A stretch of DNA of 11,827 bases from Polyangiaceae bacterium (lineage in GTDB: Bacteria > Myxococcota > Polyangia > Polyangiales > Polyangiaceae), in NCBI GenBank assembly GCA_025936205.1, contig JAICTU010000286.1, forward strand, positions 1 to 11,827. The letters are read 5' to 3'. Each line of letters starts with the position of its first letter. Within the stretch, counting starts at the first letter, position 1. This document shows, one piece after another, positions 1 to 8,012 of this stretch. The notes beneath the pieces were generated by a model, which saw nothing but the letters and a program-made list of their open reading frames with translations, did not search any database and was not told where the DNA came from. A program made the translations under genes and the position numbers.

Positions 1-1
1 G

Positions 2-2005
2 GAGCTGCCGGATCCGTTGCCCGCGCTGGCGCGCCAGGGCGCTCTGCTGCGAGGCTCGGTGCTGGCGCTCGACCCAGGGCGCGCCGGCGTCGGGCTGGGC
101 TCGCGGATCGACCGGGCGCGGGCCAGCGTGCGGGCGCGCATCGAGGCCACTTTTTCGCCGCCGGCGCGCGGCATGGCGCGCGCGCTGGTGCTCGGAGAGT
201 CGGATCTCGACAGCAGCGACGAAGCGGCCTTTCGTCGCAGCGGGCTGTCTCACCTGCTGGCGGTCAGCGGGACGCACCTGGTGTTCGCCGTGCTCGGGGT
301 ATTGCGCGCGCTGGACGCGCTGCTGCGGCGCTGGCCGTGGCTCGTCGTGCGCTGCGACGTGCGGCGCCTGGCGGCGCTGATCGGTCTGCTGCTGGCGCCT
401 CTGTACGCGGATTTCTCGGGCGGCAGCGGCTCGGCGTGGCGCGCCGCCTTCATGCTGCTCGGAGTGCTGGGAGCGCGCGCGCTCGGGCGCCAGGTCCAGC
501 CGAGCCGCGTGCTCGCGCTGTCGATCGGCCTGGGCTGGCTGTGCGACGGGCTCGTGGTGTTCGATCCCTCCTTTCTCTTGTCGCTGGCGGCCACCATCGG
601 CCTGTTGCTCGCGGGCGAGAGCGCGAGCCAGCACGCGCCGAGCGCGGCGGAGCTGGCAAGCCCTTGCCGCGTGGAGCTGCTCGAGCTGCTCAGCCGGATC
701 AGCGCGGCCTCGCTCACCAGCATCGCGGCCTGCCTGCCCTGCCTGCCGATCTTGCTGTTGCTCAGCCCGGGGCTGAGCCTGGCCAGTGTGGCAGCCAATC
801 TGCTGGCGGGGCCGCTCGGCGAGGTCGTGGCCTTGCCGTTGTGCCTGACGCATGCGATCGCGGCACCCTGGCCCGCTCTGGAGCGCGGCCTGGGGCTGGT
901 GGCGTCCGGCGCGCTCCTGGTCTTGCGCGGCATCGCCCACCTCACGGCGGGTGTGGACTGGCTCTACTGCGCCCTGCCACCGCCGGGAGCGTGGCACATG
1001 GCCAGCATCGCGCTCGCTGCCGCCGGCTGGTTCGGCTGGCACGGGGAGAGCTGGCTCGGCTCGGCGAACGCGCCCAGCCTGCCGCGCGCGCTCGAGCGCT
1101 GGAACGCGGCGTTCGGCCCCTGGCGGGCCGTGCCCTGGCTGGCGGCTTGCACGGCGCTGTTCGGCTGCGCGGAGCTCGCGGTGCGGCGCGAGCACACCCC
1201 CGCCGCCGGGCACCTGCGCGTGACAGCGCTCGATGTCGGGCAAGGGGACGCCACGCTGATCGATCTGCCCGACGGGCGGCTGATGCTGATTGACGCCGGT
1301 GGTCTGCCGGGCGGCTCGCTCGACGTGGGCGAGCGCGTGATCTTGCCGGTGCTGCGCGCGCGCCGGCGCTCCCGGCTGGACATCGTCGTGCTCACGCATC
1401 CTCATCCCGATCACTACGGTGGGCTCGCAGCGCTCGGCTCAGCGGTGCCCATCGGCGAGTTCTGGTACGCGGGCGCAGGCGGAGGGGAAGGACCGGAGCT
1501 GTCGGCGTTGCTCGCGAACCTGAGCCGGCGCGCGCAGCGAGTCCGAACCGTGCCGGAGCTGTGCCAGCACGGAGCGCACGGCTCGAGCTACACGATCGAC
1601 GTGCTCGCGCCTTGTCCGGCGGTGGCTCCGGAGCAGAGCCCCAACGATAACTCGCTGGTGCTGCGACTCCGATTCGGAGCCAAGGCCGCGCTGTTCGTGG
1701 GGGACGCCGAGCGCTGGGCGGAGGCGCGGCTGCTCCAGCAGGCGGGCGAGCTGCGCGCCGATCTGCTCAAGGTGGGTCACCACGGCAGCCGCAGCTCCAG
1801 CTCCGTTCCCTTCATCGAGCGTGTGCGGCCCTCGCTGGCGACCATCTCCTGCGGCGCCGGCAATCGCTTCGGGCATCCCCATCCCGAGACGCTCGCCACG
1901 CTGGCCAGCGCCGGGGTCCGGGTCCTACGCCTGGACCTGACGGGCAGCGTGCGCTGGGAAACAGACGGGGGAAGCGAGGTGCTGACGACCTTTCGTGACC
2001 CATGA
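2..2005 (+). CDS. comEC: ComEC/Rec2 family DNA-uptake channel protein (5' end outside window)
   Basis: Inner-membrane channel that carries single-stranded DNA into the cytoplasm during natural transformation. The frame is open to the left edge, so the start and most of the N-terminal OB-fold region lie outside; about 667 residues are visible. Numbering from the TTG at base 17, the competence domain has its typical signature near residues 77-90 (GLSHLLAVSGTHL), followed by several hydrophobic helices (about 115-335) and a short helix near 370-385. The C-terminal metallo-beta-lactamase-like domain begins near 400: DVGQGDATLI (406-415), the metal-binding HPHPDH (461-466), SPNDNSLVL (541-549), VGDAE (561-565), KVGHHGS (585-591) and HPHPE (620-624). 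The metal ligands look intact, so this domain is probably a functional nuclease-like fold. The gene ends in TGA and has no close downstream partner. Family assignment is very secure; competence of the organism is inference. Confidence 0.94.
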   Translation, partial: ELPDPLPALARQGALLRGSVLALDPGRAGVGLGSRIDRARASVRARIEATFSPPARGMARALVLGESDLDSSDEAAFRRSGLSHLLAVSGTHLVFAVLGVLRALDALLRRWPWLVVRCDVRRLAALIGLLLAPLYADFSGGSGSAWRAAFMLLGVLGARALGRQVQPSRVLALSIGLGWLCDGLVVFDPSFLLSLAATIGLLLAGESASQHAPSAAELASPCRVELLELLSRISAASLTSIAACLPCLPILLLLSPGLSLASVAANLLAGPLGEVVALPLCLTHAIAAPWPALERGLGLVASGALLVLRGIAHLTAGVDWLYCALPPPGAWHMASIALAAAGWFGWHGESWLGSANAPSLPRALERWNAAFGPWRAVPWLAACTALFGCAELAVRREHTPAAGHLRVTALDVGQGDATLIDLPDGRLMLIDAGGLPGGSLDVGERVILPVLRARRRSRLDIVVLTHPHPDHYGGLAALGSAVPIGEFWYAGAGGGEGPELSALLANLSRRAQRVRTVPELCQHGAHGSSYTIDVLAPCPAVAPEQSPNDNSLVLRLRFGAKAALFVGDAERWAEARLLQQAGELRADLLKVGHHGSRSSSSVPFIERVRPSLATISCGAGNRFGHPHPETLATLASAGVRVLRLDLTGSVRWETDGGSEVLTTFRDP

Positions 2006-2281
2006 TGCCCCGCTTCGGGTGGGCGCGCAGAGTGAACATAGTGAAGCAGGGAAGTACTGAAGCAGCCGCTCGCTCACGGAGGGCGCGTGTATCCGAACGA
2101 CACTGGCCCGTCACCCAAGCGCGTCGCTGCGCGGATCGAGGAGGCCTCTGTTCTGAAACGTGGCAGTGCGGCAGAGTGCGGCGGGAGGTCAGCGGCGAGT
2201 CAGGGAATTTTGCGCTGCTCCTCACCGAGTCGATCAGCGGCGTTGGCAACAGCGTTGCACTCACGGTTGCAGCCTTGAAAT

Positions 2282-2322
2282 CGGCGCCTTGCAGAAAGGA
2301 AAAACTTAGCGCCGCCTGTTTT
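2282..2322 (+). terminator. Possible terminator-like stem-loop with T4 tract
   Basis: CGGCGC (2282-2287) and GCGCCG (2309-2314) are perfect reverse complements, followed three to four bases later by TTTT (2319-2322). The 21-base loop is long for an intrinsic terminator and the T tract is short. It could end comEC transcription or be a chance pairing in GC-rich DNA. Confidence 0.2.
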
Positions 2323-2340
2323 CCCCGTGCGATTCTTCGA

Positions 2341-2362
2341 GTACGAGAGATTCCGATCGTAC
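2341..2362. repeat. Perfect inverted repeat GTACGA-N10-TCGTAC upstream of rph
   Basis: Two 6-base half-sites separated by 10 bases, with centres 16 bases apart, lie 61 bases before the rph ATG. The symmetry and position fit an operator for a dimeric regulator, but no regulator family is recognised from it. A 6-bp repeat can arise by chance. Confidence 0.3.
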
Positions 2363-2423
2363 GTCACCTGTAAATCACCCCGGGGGTTCGAGATGCTTCT
2401 CGATAAGGACGTGTTGAATACCG

Positions 2424-3185
2424 ATGAGCAAGAACAGACGCGGGGGTCGCGATTTGAGGTCGCATCGGGTCATTGAAGGAACCGTCGGCTTTCACCGCCT
2501 CGCCGAAGGATCGGTGCTGTATCGCGCCGAAGGCACGGTGATCCTCGTCACGGCTTCGGTGGACGAGAACGTCCCCAAGTTCATGGAAGGTACGGGCCGT
2601 GGCTGGATCACTGCCGAGTACCAGATTCACCCGCGCGCCAACCCTTCGCGCAGAGAGCCCCGGGATGGTCGCAACAAGCCGCTGGCAGGGCGCTCGAAGG
2701 AGATCGAGCGTTTGATCGGCCGCAGCTTGCGCGCTGCCGTGCATCCCGAGCGCTTCGGCGAGCGCACGATCGTCATCGATTGTGACGTGCTCGAGGCCGA
2801 CGGCGGTACGCGCACGGCATCGATCACAGGCGGCTGGGTGGCGCTCGCGCTGGCCTTCGACCGCCTGCGTGCCAAGGGCGTGCTGAAGGCGCCACCGCTG
2901 CGCGATCAAGTGGCGGCGATCAGCGTCGGCTATGTCGAGGGGGAGCTCGCGCTCGACCTCTGCTACGCGGAAGACAGCATTGCCCGCGTGGATCTCAACG
3001 CGGTGGGCACAGCGCGCGGCAACATCGTGGAGCTCCAGGGCACGGCCGAGGGGGAAGCGCTGCCCCGCGCCGACATGGACAGGATGATCGATCTATCGAT
3101 GGTCGGCATCGCTTCGATGTGCGAGGTGCAACGCTCGATGCTGGCGAAGGCCGGCGTTTCGCTCGCACCATTGCTCTCCAGCTGA
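2424..3185 (+). CDS. rph: Ribonuclease PH
   Basis: Phosphate-dependent 3'-5' exoribonuclease that trims nucleotides from the 3' ends of tRNA precursors and degrades structured RNA in the cytoplasm; the family forms hexameric rings. The 253-residue product aligns along its whole length with E. coli RNase PH (about 238 residues), with a few extra residues at both ends. Visible landmarks are GRGWITAEY (58-66), LAGRSKEIERLIGRSLRAAV (87-106, with the phosphate-contacting Arg at about 90), the phosphate site in GGTRTASITG (127-136, Arg130), the acidic YAEDS segment (181-185) with Asp190, and VELQGTAEGE (202-211). The ATG is preceded by AAGGA at 2405-2409, 14 bases upstream, a rather long spacing. 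In many bacteria rph is followed by rdgB; here the next gene converges instead. Identification is very secure. Confidence 0.97.
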   Translation: MSKNRRGGRDLRSHRVIEGTVGFHRLAEGSVLYRAEGTVILVTASVDENVPKFMEGTGRGWITAEYQIHPRANPSRREPRDGRNKPLAGRSKEIERLIGRSLRAAVHPERFGERTIVIDCDVLEADGGTRTASITGGWVALALAFDRLRAKGVLKAPPLRDQVAAISVGYVEGELALDLCYAEDSIARVDLNAVGTARGNIVELQGTAEGEALPRADMDRMIDLSMVGIASMCEVQRSMLAKAGVSLAPLLSS

Positions 3186-3212
3186 AGCGCACAGAGCCGC
3201 TGCGCGCCCCGA

Positions 3213-3238
3213 TGCGCCGTGCCGCAACGCACGGCGCA
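3213..3238. terminator. Perfect 10-bp stem-loop between converging genes
   Basis: TGCGCCGTGC (3213-3222) and GCACGGCGCA (3229-3238) are exact reverse complements around a 6-base loop. The structure sits 27 bases after the rph stop and 13 bases beyond the stop of the transglutaminase gene on the other strand, ideal for a two-way terminator. Neither side has a U tract directly after the stem, so it may act as a transcript-end stabiliser or pause hairpin rather than a classic intrinsic terminator. Confidence 0.6.
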
Positions 3239-3251
3239 GGCCCGGCCAAAA

Positions 3252-5387
3252 TCAAGCCGCGCGTTCCGGCAGTAGCCGGAAGTGGCGCATGGCTTTGACG
3301 CGCGCGTCGAAGTCGCGTTCGTCCTCGCTGCTGAAGTCGCGGCGGCCGAAGCGGACCGCGAGGTAGATCTCGGTGAGCGCCAGCACTTCGGGGGCGAGCG
3401 GGTGGTTGAGATCCGCGAGCGCTCGCGCGTGAGCGAGGGGAGGGGTGCTGCTGGGCCGCGCTACGCCCAGGGCGCGCAGCACGTCTTCGAGCTGGCGGTA
3501 GAGGATGACCACGCGGGTGACCGCGGCGGGTTGGCCTGCGACCTGGCCCGGGCGCGTGCGGACGCGCTGGAGCTTGAGCTTGCGCCAGGCGAAGAAGAGT
3601 ACGCCGCCGCCCACCAGCACCACGAACACCGGCGTGAGCATCTTGATGCGACCGGCGACGCGCGGCCCGCCCCACTCGTTGTAGCGTTGCTTGACCGAGC
3701 GGAAGAGCTCGATCTGTTGGTCCAGATCGTAGCCGACGACGTGGCGGCTCCAGCGCTGGGCAGCCGCCTCGATCACATCGCGCAGGAACGCGACGACGCC
3801 GGTCATCTCGCTGCGCGGCTGTGAGCCGGCAGGCGGCGTTGGATCAAAGCGGGTCCAGCCCGCGCCTTCGAGGTAGACCTCGACCCAGGAGTGCGCGTCC
3901 CCTTGGCGCACGGCGTAGAAGTCGCCGAAGCGGTTGTAGGTGCCGCCGATGAAGCCCGTCACGTTGCGTGTGGGGACACCCAGCGTGCGCAGCAGCATGG
4001 CCATGGCGGTCGAATAGAACTCGCAGTGCCCGGCCTTGGACACGAACAGGAAGTGGAGCAAGGGCTGGGCAGCGGCGCCCGAGGGCGAGTCGAGATCGTA
4101 GCGATACTCGCTGCGCAGGTGCTCTTCGACGACGTGCGCCAGGTCGCGGTCTTGGGTGAACGACCCTGCCCAGCGTTTGGCCAGCCCCTTCAGCTGGTCG
4201 TAGATGGCTGGGGGCACCTCCAGGTAGCGATCCATTTCAGCGGCAGGCAGCATGCCGGGGCGCGAGCTGCGCCCGCGGTACACGGCGTATTGCAGCCCGC
4301 GTTCTTCGATGCGCTCGTATTTGTATTCGCCATCGGTTGCGCCCGTGATCTTCGGTCCCTTGAGGGAGATGCCCTCGCCAGGCTCCAGCACGCGAAAGCC
4401 CACGGCGTCCGCCGGCAGGAAGATGATCGGCGGGTTGATCGGCTCGAGATCGATGGTCATCTCCAGCTTGCTGTTGCCCGGGCCGCCCGCGAGCCAGAAG
4501 AAGCTGCCGTCCTGGGGCAGCGTCTGGTGCTGGGGGCGGGTGCGTGTCCAGGCGGCGCCATCGTAGTGGTCGAAGGACGTGCCGCGCAGGTACATGGCCA
4601 TGCGCGCCGCGGGGGTAGCGTTGCTGTCCGTCATGTGCACGCGCATGGCGATCGTCGGATCGCTGCGCAGCTTGCCGACGCTGCCCAGGTCCACGCGCGT
4701 CGAAACCCCGATCAGGCGGCTCGAGCGGTGGTGATTGAGCAGCAGCAGCGAGAGCCCGACGCGCGGGAAGAGCAGAAACAGCAGCGCAGTGAAGATGAAG
4801 ACCGGGATCGAGAGGCTGCACGTGACCAGCAAGAAGCCGCGGCTGATCACGCGCCGGCTGCGCAAGATGCGGGGCACGTCCACGGGTAAGCCGGTGCGGT
4901 CGCGCGCGCCCTGCCGGTAGTTGCCCTCGACCTCGCGGCGGAGATGGCTCAAGACCAGCGCGCCCGGCGCAATCACCAGGAAACCGACCAGGCTGAAGCC
5001 GTAGGCCAGGCCGCCGCCGAGCACCGTGCCCGCGACCAGGTGCAGGAGCGCGAGCAAGATGATCTGCTGGTCGTGCGCGGCGCCGCGCCGCGTGGCCACG
5101 CGGATCACCTGCAGCGCCGCCGCGAACTCGACCGCCAGCTGCAGCAAGTCGCCGCCGCTCGCGGCGCGCGCCAGTTGCACTCCGAGCAGCGTCAGCGAGG
5201 CGAAGACGCCCAGGCTGCGCAGCCGCGGATGCTCCTGGTAGCGCTCGGGGATGAACACGGCCAGCACCATCGTGGCCGCGGTCAGGATGGTCATGGTGAG
5301 GTCGAGCTCACCGCCCGTCAGCAAGGACAGTAGACCGAGCGTGGCGAGCGCATCGGTCATGATGCGATGCACGAGCCCGAACTTCAT
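3252..5387 (-). CDS. TgpA-like membrane transglutaminase-domain protein (DUF3488/transglutaminase/DUF4129)
   Basis: A 711-residue membrane protein with the architecture of Pseudomonas TgpA. Residues 1-215 hold several hydrophobic helices (DUF3488-like N-terminal part). A soluble, probably periplasmic region follows, with a transglutaminase core at about 410-520. The catalytic triad is visible: Cys455 in KAGHCEFYS, His499 in GDAHSWVEV and Asp515 in RFDPTPP. One more helix lies near 583-601, and a cytoplasmic DUF4129-like tail (about 625-690) contains LTEIYLAVRFG. The family may cleave or cross-link peptide bonds in the envelope; the substrate is unknown. Its ATG overlaps the stop of the upstream DUF58 gene by four bases (ATGA), indicating translational coupling in the moxR-DUF58-tgpA operon. 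It is the last gene of that operon. Family assignment is strong; the biochemical role is inferred. Confidence 0.93.
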   Translation of the reverse strand: MKFGLVHRIMTDALATLGLLSLLTGGELDLTMTILTAATMVLAVFIPERYQEHPRLRSLGVFASLTLLGVQLARAASGGDLLQLAVEFAAALQVIRVATRRGAAHDQQIILLALLHLVAGTVLGGGLAYGFSLVGFLVIAPGALVLSHLRREVEGNYRQGARDRTGLPVDVPRILRSRRVISRGFLLVTCSLSIPVFIFTALLFLLFPRVGLSLLLLNHHRSSRLIGVSTRVDLGSVGKLRSDPTIAMRVHMTDSNATPAARMAMYLRGTSFDHYDGAAWTRTRPQHQTLPQDGSFFWLAGGPGNSKLEMTIDLEPINPPIIFLPADAVGFRVLEPGEGISLKGPKITGATDGEYKYERIEERGLQYAVYRGRSSRPGMLPAAEMDRYLEVPPAIYDQLKGLAKRWAGSFTQDRDLAHVVEEHLRSEYRYDLDSPSGAAAQPLLHFLFVSKAGHCEFYSTAMAMLLRTLGVPTRNVTGFIGGTYNRFGDFYAVRQGDAHSWVEVYLEGAGWTRFDPTPPAGSQPRSEMTGVVAFLRDVIEAAAQRWSRHVVGYDLDQQIELFRSVKQRYNEWGGPRVAGRIKMLTPVFVVLVGGGVLFFAWRKLKLQRVRTRPGQVAGQPAAVTRVVILYRQLEDVLRALGVARPSSTPPLAHARALADLNHPLAPEVLALTEIYLAVRFGRRDFSSEDERDFDARVKAMRHFRLLPERAA

Positions 5388-6640
5388 GCGCGCACCCGCC
5401 GGCTGGCAGCGCCGTTCGGCACGGCCGTTTCGCTGCGGGGGTGCGGACGGCGCGCCGCTTCGCGCGCTGCCGGCGCCTTGCCGTTGCCGCGCTGTCCGGC
5501 TCCCGGCGCTGCGGACTGCGCGCCGTCGCCGCCCGCCGTGGGCTCCAGTAGCGCGAGGAAGCGCAGCACCGGATCCGCTCCGACGCTGCTGTTGCCGACC
5601 ACGCTCTCACCGCTGGTGGTGCGCACGGTGACCCAGTCGCCGCGCTTGATGTGCGCCACGGCGCGCGAGGCCACCTCGCGGATGCGCATCTCGAACTGAT
5701 CGAGCCAGGTGGGGTCGGGCGCCGTACCGGGATGCTCGGAGTCCACGGTCAGCATCACCTGGCGCGAGGTTTCCCGCGCTCGCTCGCGCAGCACCATCTG
5801 CCGCCCGAGCGCGCTCTTGCGCCAGTAGATGTCGCGGTGGTCGTCGCCGTCGCGCATCGGGCGCACACCCATGATCTCATCGCCCGAGCCGGGGCCGAAT
5901 CTGCCGTCGGTGCCCAGCCAGCGCCCGTCTGCCTTGGCGGGTAGCTCCAGCGGATCGGTGGCGGGGTAGATGATGATCTCGCCTTCGGCGGCCGTCTCGC
6001 GCGACTTCTCGAACAATCCAAACGGGAAGCGCGTGGCGATGCGGAAGCCGACATGGCGGTCCCGGCCACGGCGCGCCGGCGTGCGGCGGTAGGCCGCGAT
6101 CTGCGCCGAGTCGGGGCTGATCTTGAGGAAGAAGCAGCGCTTGTCGGCGGGCTGCCCTTCGCGCAGGTCTTCGATCTCGATGGCGTAGCTCGGGACCTTG
6201 CCCTTGTGGTTGTGGACCTCCACCTCGACCAGGTGGGGGCGACCGACCTGCGCGCGCGGTGGGAGCCGGCGCACCACCGTGAGCCGCCGCAGGCTCAGCT
6301 CGCTCATCACGCTCGATACGACGATCAGCGCGAGCAGCATGCCCAGCAGCAGGTAGAGCAGGTTGTTGCCGGTGTTGATGGCGGCAAAGCCCACGCCGAA
6401 GGTGATGCCGATGAAGTATTTGCCCTCGCGCGTGACGCGCAGCTTGCGCGGCGGACGCCACCAGGCGCGCTTGCCGAGCAAGGTCGGAGCAGAGCTCGGC
6501 TTGCGCTCGGGCCGGCTGCTCGTCACTCCAGAGGGCGCTGCACGGGCCGCACCCGGCGGCAGGGATGGCGGCACCGACAGCGGTCGCGCTGGGGTGGAGT
6601 CGCCGGCTCTCGACTCCCGCGAAGAGGAGCTCGTGGCCAT
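5384..6640 (-). CDS. DUF58 domain membrane-anchored protein
   Basis: About 418 residues when started at the ATG at 6640. An earlier in-frame start at 6691 would place the N-terminus inside moxR, so the ATG seven bases beyond the moxR stop is preferred; no good Shine-Dalgarno sequence is visible for either. Residues 1-65 are Ser/Pro/Ala/Arg-rich and probably disordered. Two hydrophobic helices follow (about 75-92 and 93-111), then a soluble beta-rich part, and the DUF58 signature DHRDIYWRKSALGRQM at about 267-282, followed by a VMLTVD strand like those in von Willebrand A folds. The last 50 residues are again low-complexity (Gly/Ala/Arg). It sits between moxR and the transglutaminase gene and presumably works with both at the inner membrane; the exact function of DUF58 proteins is not established. 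Confidence 0.92.
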   Translation of the reverse strand: MATSSSSRESRAGDSTPARPLSVPPSLPPGAARAAPSGVTSSRPERKPSSAPTLLGKRAWWRPPRKLRVTREGKYFIGITFGVGFAAINTGNNLLYLLLGMLLALIVVSSVMSELSLRRLTVVRRLPPRAQVGRPHLVEVEVHNHKGKVPSYAIEIEDLREGQPADKRCFFLKISPDSAQIAAYRRTPARRGRDRHVGFRIATRFPFGLFEKSRETAAEGEIIIYPATDPLELPAKADGRWLGTDGRFGPGSGDEIMGVRPMRDGDDHRDIYWRKSALGRQMVLRERARETSRQVMLTVDSEHPGTAPDPTWLDQFEMRIREVASRAVAHIKRGDWVTVRTTSGESVVGNSSVGADPVLRFLALLEPTAGGDGAQSAAPGAGQRGNGKAPAAREAARRPHPRSETAVPNGAASRRVRA

Positions 6641-6647
6641 GTGGCGG

Positions 6648-7613
6648 TTAGAGCGGTACGGGCACTCGCCCAACGATGTCGCGCACCACACCTTCCGCTT
6701 CTTCGCGGCTGGGTACGTAACCTTCGGCGTGTGCGGCTAGCCGCACGCGATGTGCGAGCAGCGGTACAGCGAGCTCCTGAATGTCATCAGCGATACAGTA
6801 CCCGCGGCCGTGCAGGAGAGCACGCCCGCGAGCAGCCTGGGAGAGATTCTTGGCGGCGCGCGGGGAGGCGCCGAGCGAGAGCGCGGAAGAAGAGCGCGTA
6901 GCAGCGATCAAGGCTTGCAGGTAGGTGGCGAGCGCGTGGTCGATGTCGACGCCGTCGACCTCTGCCTGCAGCGCGGTCAGCTCCTCGGGGTCGAGCACCG
7001 GCTTGACGCGGTCCACGCGGTCGAGCGCGGGCTCGAGGATCAATCGAGTCTCCACGTGCGGTGGTGGGTAACCGATGCTCAGGCGCAGCATGAAGCGGTC
7101 GAGCTGCGACTCGGGGAGCGGAAAAGTGCCCGCGAAGTCCTGCGGATTCTGCGTGGCCAGGACCAGGAATGGCTCGGGCAGGGCCAGCGTCTGGCCGTCG
7201 ATCGAAACCTGGCCGTCGCCCATGGCCTCCAGCAGCGCCGACTGGGTGCGCGGGCTGGAGCGATTGATCTCGTCCGCCAGCAGCACATGGCTGAAGATCG
7301 GACCACGGCGCAGCGAGAACTCGGAGCGGCGCTGGTCGTAAACGGACACCCCCAGCAGATCGCTGGGCAGCAGATCGCTGGTGAACTGCACGCGGTTCAT
7401 CTTCGCCCCGACCGCGCGGGCGAGGGCGCGAGCGAGCGTGGTCTTGCCGACGCCCGGCACGTCTTCGATCAGGATGTGCCCTCGGGCCAGGAACGCGATC
7501 GTGGCCAGCTCGACCACGGCCGGCTTGCCCTCGAGCGCTCCTTCTACGACGCGCCGCAACTCCGCCAGACGCGCAACCCTTTCGGAATCAACGGCCACGG
7601 CGGAAGACGACAT
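6648..7613 (-). CDS. MoxR family AAA+ ATPase
   Basis: A 321-residue cytoplasmic AAA+ ATPase of the MoxR group, thought to act as a chaperone that matures or remodels partner proteins encoded beside it. Visible motifs are Walker A DVPGVGKTT (51-59), Walker B VLLADEINRS (110-119), sensor 1 ATQNP (153-157), the LPESQLDRF segment (166-174) with a likely arginine finger at 173, and SPRAAK near 250 with a sensor 2 Arg at 252. The length matches the family (about 310-340). I chose the ATG at 7613 because the protein then begins just before the conserved region; a TTG at 7658 would add 15 residues with no family support. No clear ribosome binding site precedes it. It is the first gene of a three-gene operon, seven bases ahead of the DUF58 gene. 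The family call is secure; the true start is less so. Confidence 0.95.
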   Translation of the reverse strand: MSSSAVAVDSERVARLAELRRVVEGALEGKPAVVELATIAFLARGHILIEDVPGVGKTTLARALARAVGAKMNRVQFTSDLLPSDLLGVSVYDQRRSEFSLRRGPIFSHVLLADEINRSSPRTQSALLEAMGDGQVSIDGQTLALPEPFLVLATQNPQDFAGTFPLPESQLDRFMLRLSIGYPPPHVETRLILEPALDRVDRVKPVLDPEELTALQAEVDGVDIDHALATYLQALIAATRSSSALSLGASPRAAKNLSQAARGRALLHGRGYCIADDIQELAVPLLAHRVRLAAHAEGYVPSREEAEGVVRDIVGRVPVPL

Positions 7614-8012
7614 TCTTGGCAATCGTAGCACGGCACGAAACCGCGTTCGCATGGACAATACGGCCCATGAGGCGCCGGGAGATACTACCTCTGCCGCAAA
7701 AGGTCAGCGAAGAAGTCTCCGGTCCACCACCCCGGGGGCGCGGCGCGACGTGCCGTGCGCGAGGCGAGTCGCCGCTGACCCCAGCGATCCGCCGGAGCGC
7801 GCGCAGAGAGGCTCGGCAGCGTACCTTCCCGGAGCACGAGAAGCTCGCACTTATATGAGCGTGGTCCGATTTTGAGATCGCCTGTGAAATTCAGCCAGAT
7901 CTGCCGTGGGCTCGACCCGCGGGGGTGAGAGTGCCGTTTCGGCTCGAGGTTCGAGCGGGGGCAGCAGATCCGTGGGACCGATGGTGCCTGGGCGGTGTAG
8001 AAGCGCCGCACG
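7614..8012. other. Divergent intergenic region between moxR and the ABC ATPase gene
   Basis: About 400 bases between outward-facing genes, expected to hold promoters for both. The most AT-rich patch is 7850-7890. Reading the minus strand, TATAAG occurs there (within 7850-7858) as a possible -10 element for moxR, but no good -35 lies 17 bases upstream. On the plus strand TTGAGA (7872-7877) is a possible -35 without a good -10. A perfect inverted repeat sits at 7942-7956. A minus-strand open frame of 108 codons (7685-8011) fills most of the region, but it shows no domain and its GTG start would lie two bases from the start of the ABC ATPase gene, so I do not call it. Confidence 0.5.
7942..7956. 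repeat. Perfect inverted repeat GCTCGA-GGT-TCGAGC
   Basis: Six-base arms around a 3-base centre, 56 bases before the ABC ATPase start codon. It could be an operator or a small hairpin in the leader. It may also be chance in GC-rich DNA. Confidence 0.25.

Larger units (their letters stand above)
2006..2423. other. Intergenic region between comEC and rph
   Basis: This 418-base stretch has no convincing gene. Short open frames here (for example + 2002-2373) encode Arg/Ser/Ala-rich strings with no recognisable domain. The right half is less GC-rich than the surrounding genes, as expected for a regulatory region. It holds a possible stem-loop with a T4 tract (2282-2322) and a perfect inverted repeat (2341-2362). 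No clear -35/-10 pair was found, although the rph promoter should lie here. No tRNA-like or other structured RNA was recognised. Confidence 0.6.

Noticed and set aside
653..667. Sigma-54-like TGGCA...TTGC string inside comEC
   Set aside because: The spacing between the GG and GC elements is nine rather than ten bases, and it lies within a coding region.
2002..2373. 123-codon plus-strand frame after comEC
   Set aside because: Translation has no domain and a composition typical of non-coding GC-rich DNA.
2393..2476. 27-codon frame (ATG at 2393) overlapping the start of rph, possible leader peptide
   Set aside because: Only a run of G's upstream as a ribosome site, no regulatory pattern in the peptide, and frames of this length are expected by chance.
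3891..4889. 332-codon plus-strand open frame opposite the transglutaminase gene
   Set aside because: Low-complexity Arg/Ala/Gln/His-rich translation with no motif; the opposite strand has an intact catalytic triad.
7685..8011. 108-codon minus-strand frame in the moxR-ABC intergenic region
   Set aside because: No recognisable domain, mixed codon use, and a GTG start only two bases from the start of the diverging ABC ATPase gene, leaving no promoter room. Kept only as a possible remnant.
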